A stretch of DNA of 64,000 bases from Dryocola sp036489025 (GTDB lineage: Bacteria > Pseudomonadota > Gammaproteobacteria > Enterobacterales > Enterobacteriaceae), in NCBI GenBank assembly GCA_036489025.1, contig DASXGN010000032.1:11045-75044 (forward strand), given 5' to 3'. Both the position numbers and the translations under genes were made by a program. The notes beneath the pieces are model-generated. The model saw nothing but the letters and a program-made list of their open reading frames with translations, made no database searches and was not told the origin of the DNA. How positions within the stretch are numbered: position 1 is the stretch's first letter; every line of letters begins with the position of its first letter. Of this stretch, positions 1 to 8,289 are shown piece after piece.

Positions 1-599
1 TCTTTATGACGGGTAATGGTGTCGGCGATCATCGCAGAGTAGTTGCCCTGGTTATGCACCACGGTTTTGCTCAGGCCAAAGGCTTCAATCTGGTGATTAA
101 TCACCGCCTCGCAGCCCCAGCCCGGCGTACAGCCGGTCATATCCGCTTTGCCGTCGCCGTTGGTATCAAACAGTTTGGCGATCTTCGGATCTTTAAGCTG
201 CTCAATATTGGTGATTTTATACTGCTCGGCGGTTTTCTTATCGATGAGGTAGCCCTGCGCTGCGCCCTCAACGTAAACGCCTTCACGATAAAACTTTTTG
301 TCGCCGCCCGCGGCGGCATACATATCGTCGTGCAGCGGTTTCCAGTTAGTGGCGATAAACGTGGCGTCGCCAGAGGCGATGGAAGTATAGGCCACGTTGT
401 AGTCAACTTCGCTTGGCTTGTTAACGGTATAGCCAAGCTTTTCCAGCGCGCGGCTGACCAGCAGCGTCTGGAAGGTCTCTTCCGAAATGGTGCTCTGAGT
501 GGGCTGCACGGAGATGCCTTTTCCCGGCAGGTCTGCCGCAAAGGCGCTGGTGGTAACGAGTGTGGCAAAGGCCGTAGCCAAAATAGCGGTGTGTCGCAT
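1..599 (-). CDS. proX: Glycine betaine/proline-binding periplasmic protein ProX (partial, 3' end off window)
   Basis: ProX is the periplasmic substrate-binding protein of the ProU ABC importer and delivers glycine betaine or proline betaine to ProW-ProV under osmotic stress. Translating back from the ATG at 597-599 gives MRHTAILATAFATLVTTSAFA, a signal peptide, then the mature start ADLPGKGISV. About 199 codons are present; the C-terminal part continues beyond position 1. The tryptophans in ATNWKPLHDD and TPGWGCEAV match the aromatic cage that binds quaternary amines in this family. It lies 57 bp downstream of proW as the last gene of proVWX. The call is very sure. Confidence 0.96.
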   Translation of the reverse strand, partial: MRHTAILATAFATLVTTSAFAADLPGKGISVQPTQSTISEETFQTLLVSRALEKLGYTVNKPSEVDYNVAYTSIASGDATFIATNWKPLHDDMYAAAGGDKKFYREGVYVEGAAQGYLIDKKTAEQYKITNIEQLKDPKIAKLFDTNGDGKADMTGCTPGWGCEAVINHQIEAFGLSKTVVHNQGNYSAMIADTITRHK

Positions 600-656
600 C
601 GTTATTCCTTTTGTCATGGTGATGGGGCGAGGGGCGGCACAGGGCCGCCGCCTGGC

Positions 657-1736
657 TTATTTGGTGAAGGGGCGGGTCAGCAGACCCAGCGGGCCGGTGG
701 TGTACCAGCGGCGGTTGCCACGGCTGCGTGAATCGCGGCCAATGGACTGTGTCAGGCGGTCAAGAATAATGGCGAGGATTACAATCCCGACGCCGCCGAC
801 GGTAGCCAGCCCCATATCGAGGCGGCCAATACCGCGCAGCACCATCTGACCAAGGCCGCCTACGGCTATCATTGAGGCGATAACCACCATGGAGAGGGCG
901 AGCATCAGCGTCTGGTTTACCCCGGCCATAATGGTTGGCATGGCCAGCGGTAGCTGAACTTTGAACAGCATCTGGCGTGGGCTTGCGCCAAACGAACGGG
1001 CGGCCTCGACCAAATCTTCCGGCACCTGTTTAATCCCGAGGATCGTCAGGCGCACAATCGGCGGCAGGGCGAAGATAATCGTCACCACTACGCCCGGCAC
1101 GTTACCGATACCAAACAGCATGACGATGGGCACCAGATAGACGAACGCGGGGGTGGTCTGCATCGCATCCAGCAGCGGACGGATGAACTTCGCGGCGCGC
1201 TCACTTCTGGCAAGCCATATGCCGAGCGGCAGGCCGATTATCATGCAGAACAGCAGCGCGGTCAGCACCAGTGCCAGCGTCACCATCGCCTGAGACCAGG
1301 CGCCAATGGCGCCAATCGCCACCAGGGAAACCAGCGTCGCGATACCCATACCGAGGCTGGACATCTGCCAGGCAATCAGCGCGAACACGATGATGGCGAC
1401 CGGAGCGGGCATACCCAGCAGCAGCTGCTGGAAGCCGCTGAGGATGTAGTCCACCGGCACGCGAACGCCCTGGAATACCGGGCGGAAATTGGTTACGACC
1501 CAGTCGATCCCGTGCGTGACCCAGCTATCGAGCGGGATCAGCGTATTGTGGAACGGATCGAGAATATTAAAGTGCTCAGGCTGCGGAGCAGGGGCTGAAT
1601 TCAGCCAGTCTGCGCCGCCGCTGGTGGCCGGCGTTGAAGCCGCCTGGCTTCCCCACGCGTCGGCGCTGGAAGCGGCCTGATTGGTTGTGTCGGCAGCTGC
1701 GCTACCGGTATCCCACGGATTTGATGCATCACTCAT
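657..1736 (-). CDS. proW: Glycine betaine/L-proline ABC transporter permease ProW
   Basis: Inner-membrane permease of the ProU osmoprotectant importer, 359 residues. The first ~100 residues are a hydrophilic, periplasm-facing extension (as in E. coli ProW), followed by several membrane segments and the ABC-permease EAA-type loop around EAARSFGASPRQMLFKVQLP, which contacts the ATPase ProV. I chose the ATG at 1734-1736 (MSDASNPWDTG) rather than an upstream in-frame start because it matches the E. coli N-terminus. It overlaps the proV stop by 8 bp (1729-1736), implying translational coupling. Confidence 0.96.
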   Translation of the reverse strand: MSDASNPWDTGSAAADTTNQAASSADAWGSQAASTPATSGGADWLNSAPAPQPEHFNILDPFHNTLIPLDSWVTHGIDWVVTNFRPVFQGVRVPVDYILSGFQQLLLGMPAPVAIIVFALIAWQMSSLGMGIATLVSLVAIGAIGAWSQAMVTLALVLTALLFCMIIGLPLGIWLARSERAAKFIRPLLDAMQTTPAFVYLVPIVMLFGIGNVPGVVVTIIFALPPIVRLTILGIKQVPEDLVEAARSFGASPRQMLFKVQLPLAMPTIMAGVNQTLMLALSMVVIASMIAVGGLGQMVLRGIGRLDMGLATVGGVGIVILAIILDRLTQSIGRDSRSRGNRRWYTTGPLGLLTRPFTK

Positions 1737-2931
1737 TGGTTGCCCCCTCACGGTCTAATGCCTGCAGCAGCACCCCTTTTGAGATGATGCCCACGTACTG
1801 ATTTTCATCTCCCACCACGGGGACAGCACAGGGTGCTTGCCCTACGTGAGTGAGTAAATCGCTCAGGGACGTGTCGGCGGAGACGGCCGCCGGGGATTCC
1901 AGAAACGCGCTGTCCAGACCTTGCCCGGCAGCCAGAGCGGCCTTCAGCGAGTCCGTCGAGACGATGCCGAGGAACTTCTGGCCGCGTTCAATGACGTAGC
2001 CGTATTCACGGTCATCGTCCTGCAAAAGTTTCAGCGCGGAGCGCGGGCCAAAGCCGGTTGTTTTACGCAGCAGGCCAGCCGGGCTACGGCGGGCGATATC
2101 TTTGGCGCTGAACACCTGGCTGATATCGACGCCGCGGAAGAAGGTGCGCACATAGTCGTTAGCCGGATTATTCAGAATTTCATCCGGCGTGCCGACCTGC
2201 ACCACTTCACCGCCCTGCATAATGGCGATTCGGTCGCCGATGCGCATGGCTTCGTCGAGATCGTGAGAAATAAACACGATGGTGCGCTGGTGTTTCGCCT
2301 GCAGCTTGACCAGCTCATCCTGCATTTCGGTACGAATAAGGGGATCGAGCGCCGAGAAGGCCTCATCCATCAGCAGGATGTCCGGGTTGATGGCCAGGGC
2401 GCGGGCTAAGCCAACACGCTGGCGCATGCCGCCGGAAAGCTCATCGGGATAAGCGTGGGCGTAAGTATCCAGCCCGACCTGACGCAGAGCATCAAGCGCT
2501 TTTTCCTGACGTTCCGCCACCGGCATACCTGCCAGCTCCATGCCGAACGCCGTGTTGTCGAGCACGTTCATATGGGGCATCAAAGCGAAGGACTGGAAAA
2601 CCATAGAGATTTTGCTTCTGCGAACCTCGCGGAGTTCGGTATCTGATATTTTGGCGATGTCTACGCCGTCTATCAGCACCTGGCCGCGGGTTGGTTCAAT
2701 CAGGCGATTGAGAAGGCGAACCATGGTGGATTTACCCGAACCGGATAGCCCCATGATGACGAAGATCTCGCCTTCTTCAATGGCCAGACTGGCGTCTTTC
2801 ACGCCAAGCGACAGCCCTGTTTTTTCCAGTATTTCAGCTTTAGAAAGGCCTTTTTCTATGTATTTGAATGCGCGCTGAGGATGCTCGCCAAATACTTTAT
2901 ATAAATTCTTTACTTCTAATTTAATTGCCAT
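1729..2931 (-). CDS. proV: Glycine betaine/L-proline ABC transporter ATP-binding protein ProV
   Basis: ATPase subunit of ProU, 400 residues, the full family length. The Walker A motif GLSGSGKST lies near residue 60, the signature LSGGMRQRVGLARAL and Walker B ILLMDEAFSALD follow, and the switch histidine is in FISHDLDEA. The last ~120 residues form a tandem CBS pair (GYVIERGQKFLGIVS and CAVPVVGDENQYVGIISKG), which in osmoregulated importers of this type senses ionic strength. It is the first gene of proVWX, and a proU-type promoter lies about 70-100 bp upstream. Confidence 0.97.
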   Translation of the reverse strand: MAIKLEVKNLYKVFGEHPQRAFKYIEKGLSKAEILEKTGLSLGVKDASLAIEEGEIFVIMGLSGSGKSTMVRLLNRLIEPTRGQVLIDGVDIAKISDTELREVRRSKISMVFQSFALMPHMNVLDNTAFGMELAGMPVAERQEKALDALRQVGLDTYAHAYPDELSGGMRQRVGLARALAINPDILLMDEAFSALDPLIRTEMQDELVKLQAKHQRTIVFISHDLDEAMRIGDRIAIMQGGEVVQVGTPDEILNNPANDYVRTFFRGVDISQVFSAKDIARRSPAGLLRKTTGFGPRSALKLLQDDDREYGYVIERGQKFLGIVSTDSLKAALAAGQGLDSAFLESPAAVSADTSLSDLLTHVGQAPCAVPVVGDENQYVGIISKGVLLQALDREGATNE

Positions 2932-2999
2932 GCAATAAAGTTAATCCCATATTTAATTTATATATACACAATTCCTGATGGAAATATTCACCTGGATAT

Positions 3000-3027
3000 A
3001 CCCTAACATACTCAGAATCTGAGACAA
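3000..3027 (-). promoter_or_regulatory. proU P2-type sigma70 promoter
   Basis: On the minus strand there is TTGTCT (3022-3027), a 16-bp spacer and TAGGGT (3000-3005), about 70 bp upstream of the proV ATG. This matches the atypical -35/-10 pair with short spacer that I recall for the osmotically induced proU P2 promoter of E. coli and Salmonella. The AT-rich stretch between it and proV is where H-NS silencing would be expected. Function is inferred from similarity. Confidence 0.7.
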
Positions 3028-3761
3028 CCCTCAATTCCCGGCAAAACAAATATCCGCAACGGCTGCGTGGCTGAAATATCCCCTGATACCGGGGGCTGAG
3101 AGCAATTCAATGCCGAGGGATGTTTTTTGTCAGCGGAGGATTATTCTGCGTAAAAGGTGAGTATTCGCACAGAATTGTCAGCGTCATTTTACAAAGAATA
3201 AGTAAAAATTATATGGGCGGCAGGTTGTGATTAATTAGCCATATCGCTTCAGATTGCCAGACAATATACATCAGGTCTGCTTGGCAGCGTTGAGCCGCCG
3301 TGTTGCCAGACGGCAAGCCGTGCTGCATAGGGCTGTATGTACTGCGAGGGGATTCATCACCGGCTCGCCAGCGCAGGTGAAACGGCGAGATTGAACGCTG
3401 GCAAATAAACCGTACGCGGACAAGGGAATATCAGCTCGGTTACTGATAATGGACGTTCCCTTCAGCTGAAATAATACCGCAATATTTTTGTGATGGAGGG
3501 GGCGTTGAGGCGCAAAATACCGTTTACCGGAATAGTGATATTGTGATGAATTCATTTTGCGCAAAGGTCTGTTTGACCAGGGGCGATATTTTGATAATCA
3601 GCATAATTTCTCGCTCAGCGGTAGGCATTGACGACACACAAATTATTGGCCGAGCGCTACCCCGTAATGGCAAATTGAGGAGCATCGGAAGCTAAATCAT
3701 CTAAGCGAAATTTTTTGATTTCGAGTGAAACAATCAGCGGGCAAACTGTATGAGTTGAAAG

Positions 3762-3783
3762 GGTGCTGCAAGGCAGCAGCACC
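3762..3783 (-). terminator. Hairpin after nrdF, weak terminator or attenuator
   Basis: An 8-bp perfect stem GGTGCTGC / GCAGCACC (3762-3769 and 3776-3783) with a 6-nt loop lies 28 bp after the nrdF stop. On the minus strand it is followed by CTTTC, only weakly U-rich. It could end nrdHIEF transcripts or reduce readthrough into proVWX. Confidence 0.45.
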
Positions 3784-3810
3784 TGAAGATTCAGCGAGGA
3801 AAATCAGTGC

Positions 3811-4773
3811 TCAGAAATCCCAGTCTTCATCCCGGGTTTCCACGGCTTTACCCATCACGTATGACGAGCCTGATCCTGAGAAAAAGTCATGATTTTCATC
3901 GGCATTAGGGGAAAGTGCCGCCAAAATCGCCGGGTTGACCTCCGCCATTTCCGGCGGAAATAACGCGTGGTAGCCAAGGTTCATCAGCGCCTTGTTAGCG
4001 TTGTAGCACAGGAAGGCATTCACCTCCTCAACCCAGCCCACGCCGCCGTAAAGCGCCTCGCTGTAGGCGACTTCGTTTTCGTAAAGCTCCATCAGCAAAT
4101 CCAGCGCGAAGTCTTGCAGCTCAGCCTGCCGCTCGGCGCTTTGCAGGGCGAGAGCCTTCTGAAACTTATAGCCGATGTAGTAGCCGTGAACCGCCTCATC
4201 TTTGATAATCAGACGTATAAGATCTGCGGTGTTGGTCAGCTTGCCGCGGCTGGACCAGTACATCGGCAGATAAAACCCCGAATAAAAGAGGAAGGACTCA
4301 AGGAACACGCTGGCGATTTTCTTCTTCAGCGGATCGTCGGCGTGGTAATGAGCGAGGATAATCTGTGCCTTACGCTGTAACGGCTCGTTTTCTTCACTCC
4401 ACGAATAGGCGGCGTCCACGTCCTTGCTCTGGCACAGCGTGGAAAAAATCGAGCTGTAGGAGCGGGCGTGAACCGCTTCCATAAAGCTGACGTTGGACAG
4501 CACGGCCTCTTCGTGTGGTGTAACGGCATCGGCCATCAGCCCCGGCGCGCCGACGGTATTTTGGATGGTATCGAGCAGCGTCAGGCCGGTAAACACGCGG
4601 ATGGTAAGCTGCTGTTCGTCGTGCGCCAGAGATTGCCAGGCCGGAATGTCGTTGGACAGCGGCACCTTTTCCGGCAGCCAAAAGTTGCTGGTAAGCCGGT
4701 TCCACACTTCGAGGTCTTTCTCATCCTCGATCCTGTTCCAGTTGATGGCGCTGATGCGGGTTAACTGTGTCAT
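3811..4773 (-). CDS. nrdF: Class Ib ribonucleoside-diphosphate reductase beta subunit NrdF
   Basis: Radical-generating small subunit of the manganese/iron-dependent class Ib ribonucleotide reductase; it houses the dimetal centre and tyrosyl radical used by NrdE. It has 320 residues, against 319 in E. coli. Ligands and radical site are visible: Asp68, then FMEAVHARSY with Glu99, His102 and radical Tyr106, and the second cluster in IIKDEAVHGYY. The C-terminal tail ends DEDWDF, typical of the peptide that docks on the alpha subunit. It is the last gene of nrdHIEF, 9 bp after nrdE. Confidence 0.97.
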   Translation of the reverse strand: MTQLTRISAINWNRIEDEKDLEVWNRLTSNFWLPEKVPLSNDIPAWQSLAHDEQQLTIRVFTGLTLLDTIQNTVGAPGLMADAVTPHEEAVLSNVSFMEAVHARSYSSIFSTLCQSKDVDAAYSWSEENEPLQRKAQIILAHYHADDPLKKKIASVFLESFLFYSGFYLPMYWSSRGKLTNTADLIRLIIKDEAVHGYYIGYKFQKALALQSAERQAELQDFALDLLMELYENEVAYSEALYGGVGWVEEVNAFLCYNANKALMNLGYHALFPPEMAEVNPAILAALSPNADENHDFFSGSGSSYVMGKAVETRDEDWDF

Positions 4774-4782
4774 GTTCTCTCC

Positions 4783-6930
4783 TTATAAAGCGCAGGACAC
4801 GCAGCCCTGCACCTCCGTTCCTTCCAGCGCCATCTGCCGCAGACGGATGTAGTAAAGGGTTTTGATGCCCTTCTTCCAGGCGTAAATCTGCGCTTTGTTA
4901 ATGTCGCGGGTGGTGGCCGTATCGCGGAAAAACAGCGTCAGCGACAGCCCCTGATCCACGTGGCGAGTCGCTTCGGCGTAGGTGTCGATAATCTTTTCCG
5001 GACCGATGTCGTAGGCATCCTGGTAATATTCAAGGTTGTCGTTGGTCATAAACGGGGCGGGGTAGTAAACGCGGCCGGTTTTGCCCTCTTTGCGGATCTC
5101 AATGCGCGAGACTATCGGGTGAATGCTCGACGTCGCATGGTTGATATAGGAGATTGAGCCGGTTGGCGGAACTGCCTGCAAATTCTGGTTGTAGAGGCCA
5201 TATTCCATCACGTCCTCGCTTAGCTGCCGCCACTGTTCGCGAGTCGGGATGTCAATGCCTGCGCGGGCGAACAGCTCACGCACCTTAGCGGTTTTAGGCT
5301 GCCAGCCTTCCTCCAGGTATTGAGTGAAATATTCGCCGCTGGCATAGCGTGAGTTTTCAAAGCCGGCAAAACGCAGGCCGCGCTCGCGGGCCAGCAGGTT
5401 GGAGGCGCGCACCGCGTGCCAGGTGATGGTGTAGAAATAAATATTGGTGAAGTCCAGCCCTTCCGGCGAACCGTAGGCAATCCCTTCGCGAGCCAGATAG
5501 CCGTGAAGATTCATCTGCCCAAGGCCGATGGCGTGCGAGGCGGCATTTCCGGCCTCAACGGACGGCACCGAGCGGATATGGCTCATGTCGGATACCGCCG
5601 TCAGCCCGCGAATAGCGGTTTCAACCGTGCGGCCAAAGTCGGGCGAATCCATGGTATGGGCAATATTCAGCGAGCCGAGGTTGCAGGAAATATCTTTGCC
5701 GATCCGCGCGTAATCGAGATTTTCGTCGTAGGTTGAGGCGCTGTTAACCTGCAAAATCTCCGAACAAAGGTTGCTCATATTAATACGCCCGGCAATCGGG
5801 TTGGCGCGATTCACCGTGTCCTCAAACATGATGTACGGATAGCCGGACTCAAACTGGATTTCCGCCAGCCGCTGGAAGAAATCGCGCGCGTTAATAAAAG
5901 TTTTGCGAAGGCGATCGTCCGCGACCAGCTCTTCGTAAAGCTCGCTAACGGCAATATCGCCAAACGGTTTTCCATACAGGCGCTCAATATCGTATGGGGA
6001 GAAGAGAGCCATCGGGCGGTTGTCTTTGGCGAGCTGGAAGGTAATGTCCGGGATCACCACGCCGAGCGACAGCGTTTTGATACGAATTTTTTCGTCGGCG
6101 TTTTCGCGTTTGGTATCAAGGAAGCGGAAAATGTCCGGGTGATGGGCGTGCAGATAGACGGCCCCTGCGCCCTGACGCGCGCCAAGCTGGTTGGCATAGG
6201 AAAAGGCATCCTCCAGCATTTTCATAACCGGAATGACGCCGGACGACTGGTTTTCGATACGCTTGATCGGCGCACCCGCCTCGCGCAGGTTGGATAGCAG
6301 CAAAGCCACGCCGCCGCCGCGTTTGGAAAGCTGTAGCGCCGAGTTAACCGCCCGGCCGATGGATTCCATGTTGTCCTCAATGCGCAGCAGGAAGCAGGAA
6401 ACCAGCTCGCCGCGCTGCTGCTTGCCGCAGTTGAGGAAGGTGGGCGTGGCGGGCTGGAAGCGGCCGCTGAGCATCTCATCCATCAGGCGCCAGGCCAGCT
6501 TCTCGTCGCCCTGAGCCAGGGTCAGGGCCACCATCGCGACGCGGTCCTCGAAGTGTTCGAGATACTCTTTGCCGTCGGAGGATTTCAGCGTGTAGCTGGA
6601 GTAAAACTTCCACGCGCCGAGAAAAGTTTTAAAGCGAAAGCCGCTGTTGTGCGCCTTTTCAAACAGGGCGATGAGAAAGCCGCGCTCGTAGCGAGCGAGC
6701 ACACGCTCATCGTAATAGCCTTGCTCCACAAGCCAACTGAGTCGCGCGTGCTGGCTGGCGAACTGCCGCGTGCGGGGCAGCACGTGCTGCTCGTGGAATT
6801 TTTCCACCGCCAGCCGATCTTTATCAAACTGGATGCGGCCTGCGGAATCATAGATATTCAGCATGGCGTTGAGCGCGTGATAATCCGCGCTGTCGGTCGC
6901 GTTTACGCGGATTTCTTCTGTCGTTGCCAA
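4783..6930 (-). CDS. nrdE: Class Ib ribonucleoside-diphosphate reductase alpha subunit NrdE
   Basis: Catalytic large subunit of class Ib reductase, converting ribonucleoside diphosphates to deoxy forms. It has 715 residues, the family length. NLCSEILQVN carries the active-site Asn, thiyl-radical Cys and Glu; the paired redox Cys is in NCGKQQRGELVSCF. The C-terminal GCVSCAL supplies the shuttle cysteines re-reduced by NrdH. The start at 6930 overlaps the end of nrdI by 28 bp, as in E. coli. Confidence 0.97.
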   Translation of the reverse strand: MATTEEIRVNATDSADYHALNAMLNIYDSAGRIQFDKDRLAVEKFHEQHVLPRTRQFASQHARLSWLVEQGYYDERVLARYERGFLIALFEKAHNSGFRFKTFLGAWKFYSSYTLKSSDGKEYLEHFEDRVAMVALTLAQGDEKLAWRLMDEMLSGRFQPATPTFLNCGKQQRGELVSCFLLRIEDNMESIGRAVNSALQLSKRGGGVALLLSNLREAGAPIKRIENQSSGVIPVMKMLEDAFSYANQLGARQGAGAVYLHAHHPDIFRFLDTKRENADEKIRIKTLSLGVVIPDITFQLAKDNRPMALFSPYDIERLYGKPFGDIAVSELYEELVADDRLRKTFINARDFFQRLAEIQFESGYPYIMFEDTVNRANPIAGRINMSNLCSEILQVNSASTYDENLDYARIGKDISCNLGSLNIAHTMDSPDFGRTVETAIRGLTAVSDMSHIRSVPSVEAGNAASHAIGLGQMNLHGYLAREGIAYGSPEGLDFTNIYFYTITWHAVRASNLLARERGLRFAGFENSRYASGEYFTQYLEEGWQPKTAKVRELFARAGIDIPTREQWRQLSEDVMEYGLYNQNLQAVPPTGSISYINHATSSIHPIVSRIEIRKEGKTGRVYYPAPFMTNDNLEYYQDAYDIGPEKIIDTYAEATRHVDQGLSLTLFFRDTATTRDINKAQIYAWKKGIKTLYYIRLRQMALEGTEVQGCVSCAL

Positions 6931-7313
6931 AATTCTTTCACTCCCTTACGCACGTTCTCAATGTCCTGCCCGGTGCCGAGTAGCTCAAAGCGATAGAGGT
7001 ACGGCACCCGGCATTTTTGGGCTATCACATCGCCCGCCCGGCAAAAACCTTCCCCGAAATTACGGTTACCGCTGGCAATCACGCCGCGCAACAGCGCCCG
7101 GTTGGCGGGGTTATTCAGAAAGCGAATCACCTGGGCGGGCACCGCGCCCGCTATTCCGCCGCCGCCGTAGCTTGGCACGATCAGAATGTAGGGTTCCGTC
7201 ACTTCAAGCCGCTCTTTCACCGCCAGCGGGATGCGCAGGGCGGGTAGCCCGAGACGTTCCACGAAACGCAGAGTGTTTTCCGATTCGCTCGAGAAGTAGA
7301 CGAGATGGCTCAT
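6903..7313 (-). CDS. nrdI: Class Ib ribonucleotide reductase flavodoxin NrdI
   Basis: NrdI is an FMN protein that supplies oxidant to assemble the dimanganese tyrosyl cofactor of NrdF. It has 136 residues, as in E. coli. The FMN-binding loops are visible in VYFSSESENT near the N-terminus, VPSYGGGG, and ASGNRNFGEGFCRAGD. It overlaps nrdH by 4 bp (ATGA) and nrdE by 28 bp, so the operon is tightly coupled. Confidence 0.96.
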   Translation of the reverse strand: MSHLVYFSSESENTLRFVERLGLPALRIPLAVKERLEVTEPYILIVPSYGGGGIAGAVPAQVIRFLNNPANRALLRGVIASGNRNFGEGFCRAGDVIAQKCRVPYLYRFELLGTGQDIENVRKGVKEFWQRQKKSA

Positions 7314-7546
7314 GCAGGCGTTCTGTCGCGCAGGCGGTTAATCATGTCCGGGCGAAAGCCGCTCCAGCTTTCCAGCTCGGTCACCACAACCGGCAGCTGG
7401 CGGAAACCCCGGGCGCGCAGGTCGTCAATGGCATCCGGATTGTTATCCAGGTTGATCAGGTCGAAGACGAGGCCGCGGCTTTCAATCGCACGTTTGGTGG
7501 CGTGGCACTGGACGCAGTCGTTACGAGTGTAAATAGTAATGCGCAT
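7310..7546 (-). CDS. nrdH: Glutaredoxin-like protein NrdH
   Basis: Small thioredoxin-fold electron donor that re-reduces the disulfide in NrdE. It has 78 residues. The redox motif is CVQC at residues 11-14, preceded by TIYTRND. The substrate-side motifs QLPVVV and SGFRPD match NrdH rather than classical glutaredoxin, so it is probably reduced by thioredoxin reductase. It is the first gene of nrdHIEF; two NrdR boxes sit ~75-120 bp upstream. Confidence 0.96.
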   Translation of the reverse strand: MRITIYTRNDCVQCHATKRAIESRGLVFDLINLDNNPDAIDDLRARGFRQLPVVVTELESWSGFRPDMINRLRDRTPA

Positions 7547-7620
7547 GATTCGTATTTCCCTTTAGAATAGCAACGCGGCGCTTTTGGTCGCAGGAGTTGT
7601 GGGCTTGCCTTGTGATATGA

Positions 7621-7667
7621 ATACTAGATGTGGATGAAAAATTATTCAACCATACAAGATATAGTAT
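7621..7667. promoter_or_regulatory. Two NrdR boxes upstream of nrdHIEF
   Basis: ATACTAGATGTGGATG (7621-7636) and ATACAAGATATAGTAT (7652-7667) resemble the 16-bp NrdR box consensus (acaCwATATaTwGtgt); the second is nearly palindromic. Their start-to-start distance is 31 bp, the three-helical-turn spacing known for paired NrdR boxes. NrdR is the ATP-cone repressor of reductase genes. The pairing and spacing make this call fairly strong. Confidence 0.78.
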
Positions 7668-7713
7668 TTTTAGCTAAGGGCAGGGCAAATGATGAGCGAG
7701 GCGAGATGGGCTG

Positions 7714-7748
7714 AAAATCATCCCCTCGCCGCTTTGCGGAGGGGATGA
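7714..7748 (-). terminator. Rho-independent terminator of the AhpD-like gene
   Basis: A 10-bp perfect stem TCATCCCCTC / GAGGGGATGA (7718-7727 and 7739-7748) with a GC-rich inner extension is followed on the minus strand by TTTTC. It lies 23 bp after the stop of the AhpD-like gene. Confidence 0.75.
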
Positions 7749-7770
7749 GGGTAAGAGGAAAACTCGATGC

Positions 7771-8199
7771 CTACATGCGCATGCTGATAGCCAGACGGTT
7801 AAAAGCGTTCATCAGGCTGGCGGTAAAGGTCAAATCGCTGATCTCCTGCGCGGTGAAAAATTGCAGCAGCGGCTGGTAAACGGCATCTTCCGCGCCTTCG
7901 GTAATCAGCGTTACCGCTTCAGCCCAGGCCAGCGCCGCGCGCTCTTTATCACTGAAGTGGTTGCTTACTTTCCAACCCGCCAGGGCGTCCAGCTTAGTCT
8001 GGTCCACGCCGTCTTTACGCAGGGCGCTGGAGTGCATTTCCAGGCAGTAGGCGCAGCCGTTAATCTGCGACACGCGCAGGAAAACCAATTCGATAAGCTG
8101 TGAGCCCAGCGAGCTGGCCTCAAGGCCTTTCAGTGCCTGAAGCATCGGTTTAAAGACGGCGGGGGAAAGGTCGTAGTAAGGCTGGCGTAATGCGATCAT
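7771..8199 (-). CDS. Carboxymuconolactone decarboxylase / AhpD-like family protein
   Basis: A 142-residue protein with the AhpD core signature: NGCAYCLEMHSSALRKDG carries the CxxC plus downstream His that act as a peroxidase/disulfide centre in AhpD-type proteins. The tail LTFTASLMNAFNRLAISMRM is typical of the family's all-helical fold. I chose the ATG at 8197-8199 because GAGGAG stands just upstream; an upstream in-frame start would add 13 unlikely residues. It is divergent from the MocR regulator gene 90 bp away, which probably controls it. The substrate is unknown; peroxide or carbonyl stress is a reasonable guess. Confidence 0.85.
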   Translation of the reverse strand: MIALRQPYYDLSPAVFKPMLQALKGLEASSLGSQLIELVFLRVSQINGCAYCLEMHSSALRKDGVDQTKLDALAGWKVSNHFSDKERAALAWAEAVTLITEGAEDAVYQPLLQFFTAQEISDLTFTASLMNAFNRLAISMRM

Positions 8200-8289
8200 G
8201 GTGTGGCTCCTCATATTGGTGTGGAGGCAATTTAGCATTATGATGGACTACTTAAGAGAGCCATATTTCAACTAAAAAAGCAGACCATA

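Larger units (their letters stand above)
2932..3810. other. nrdF-proV intergenic region, no supported gene
   Basis: This 879-bp stretch separates nrdF from proV. It holds the proU promoter, a hairpin just after nrdF and AT-rich DNA, but no reading frame I can support. A 97-codon minus-strand frame at 3271-3564 has no recognisable domain or family resemblance and is not called. The gap looks long for this junction, so additional proU regulatory sequence may lie here. Confidence 0.6.

Noticed and set aside
3059..3125. Plus-strand sequence with TPP-riboswitch-like pieces (GGCTGA, CCTGAT, AATGCCG, AGGGA).
   Set aside because: The pieces are interrupted by an extra insert, CCCC and GGGG form a simple hairpin instead, and no thiamine gene or any plus-strand gene follows.
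3271..3564. 97-codon minus-strand open frame in the nrdF-proV gap.
   Set aside because: No recognisable domain, no signal sequence, no resemblance to a known family; probably chance.
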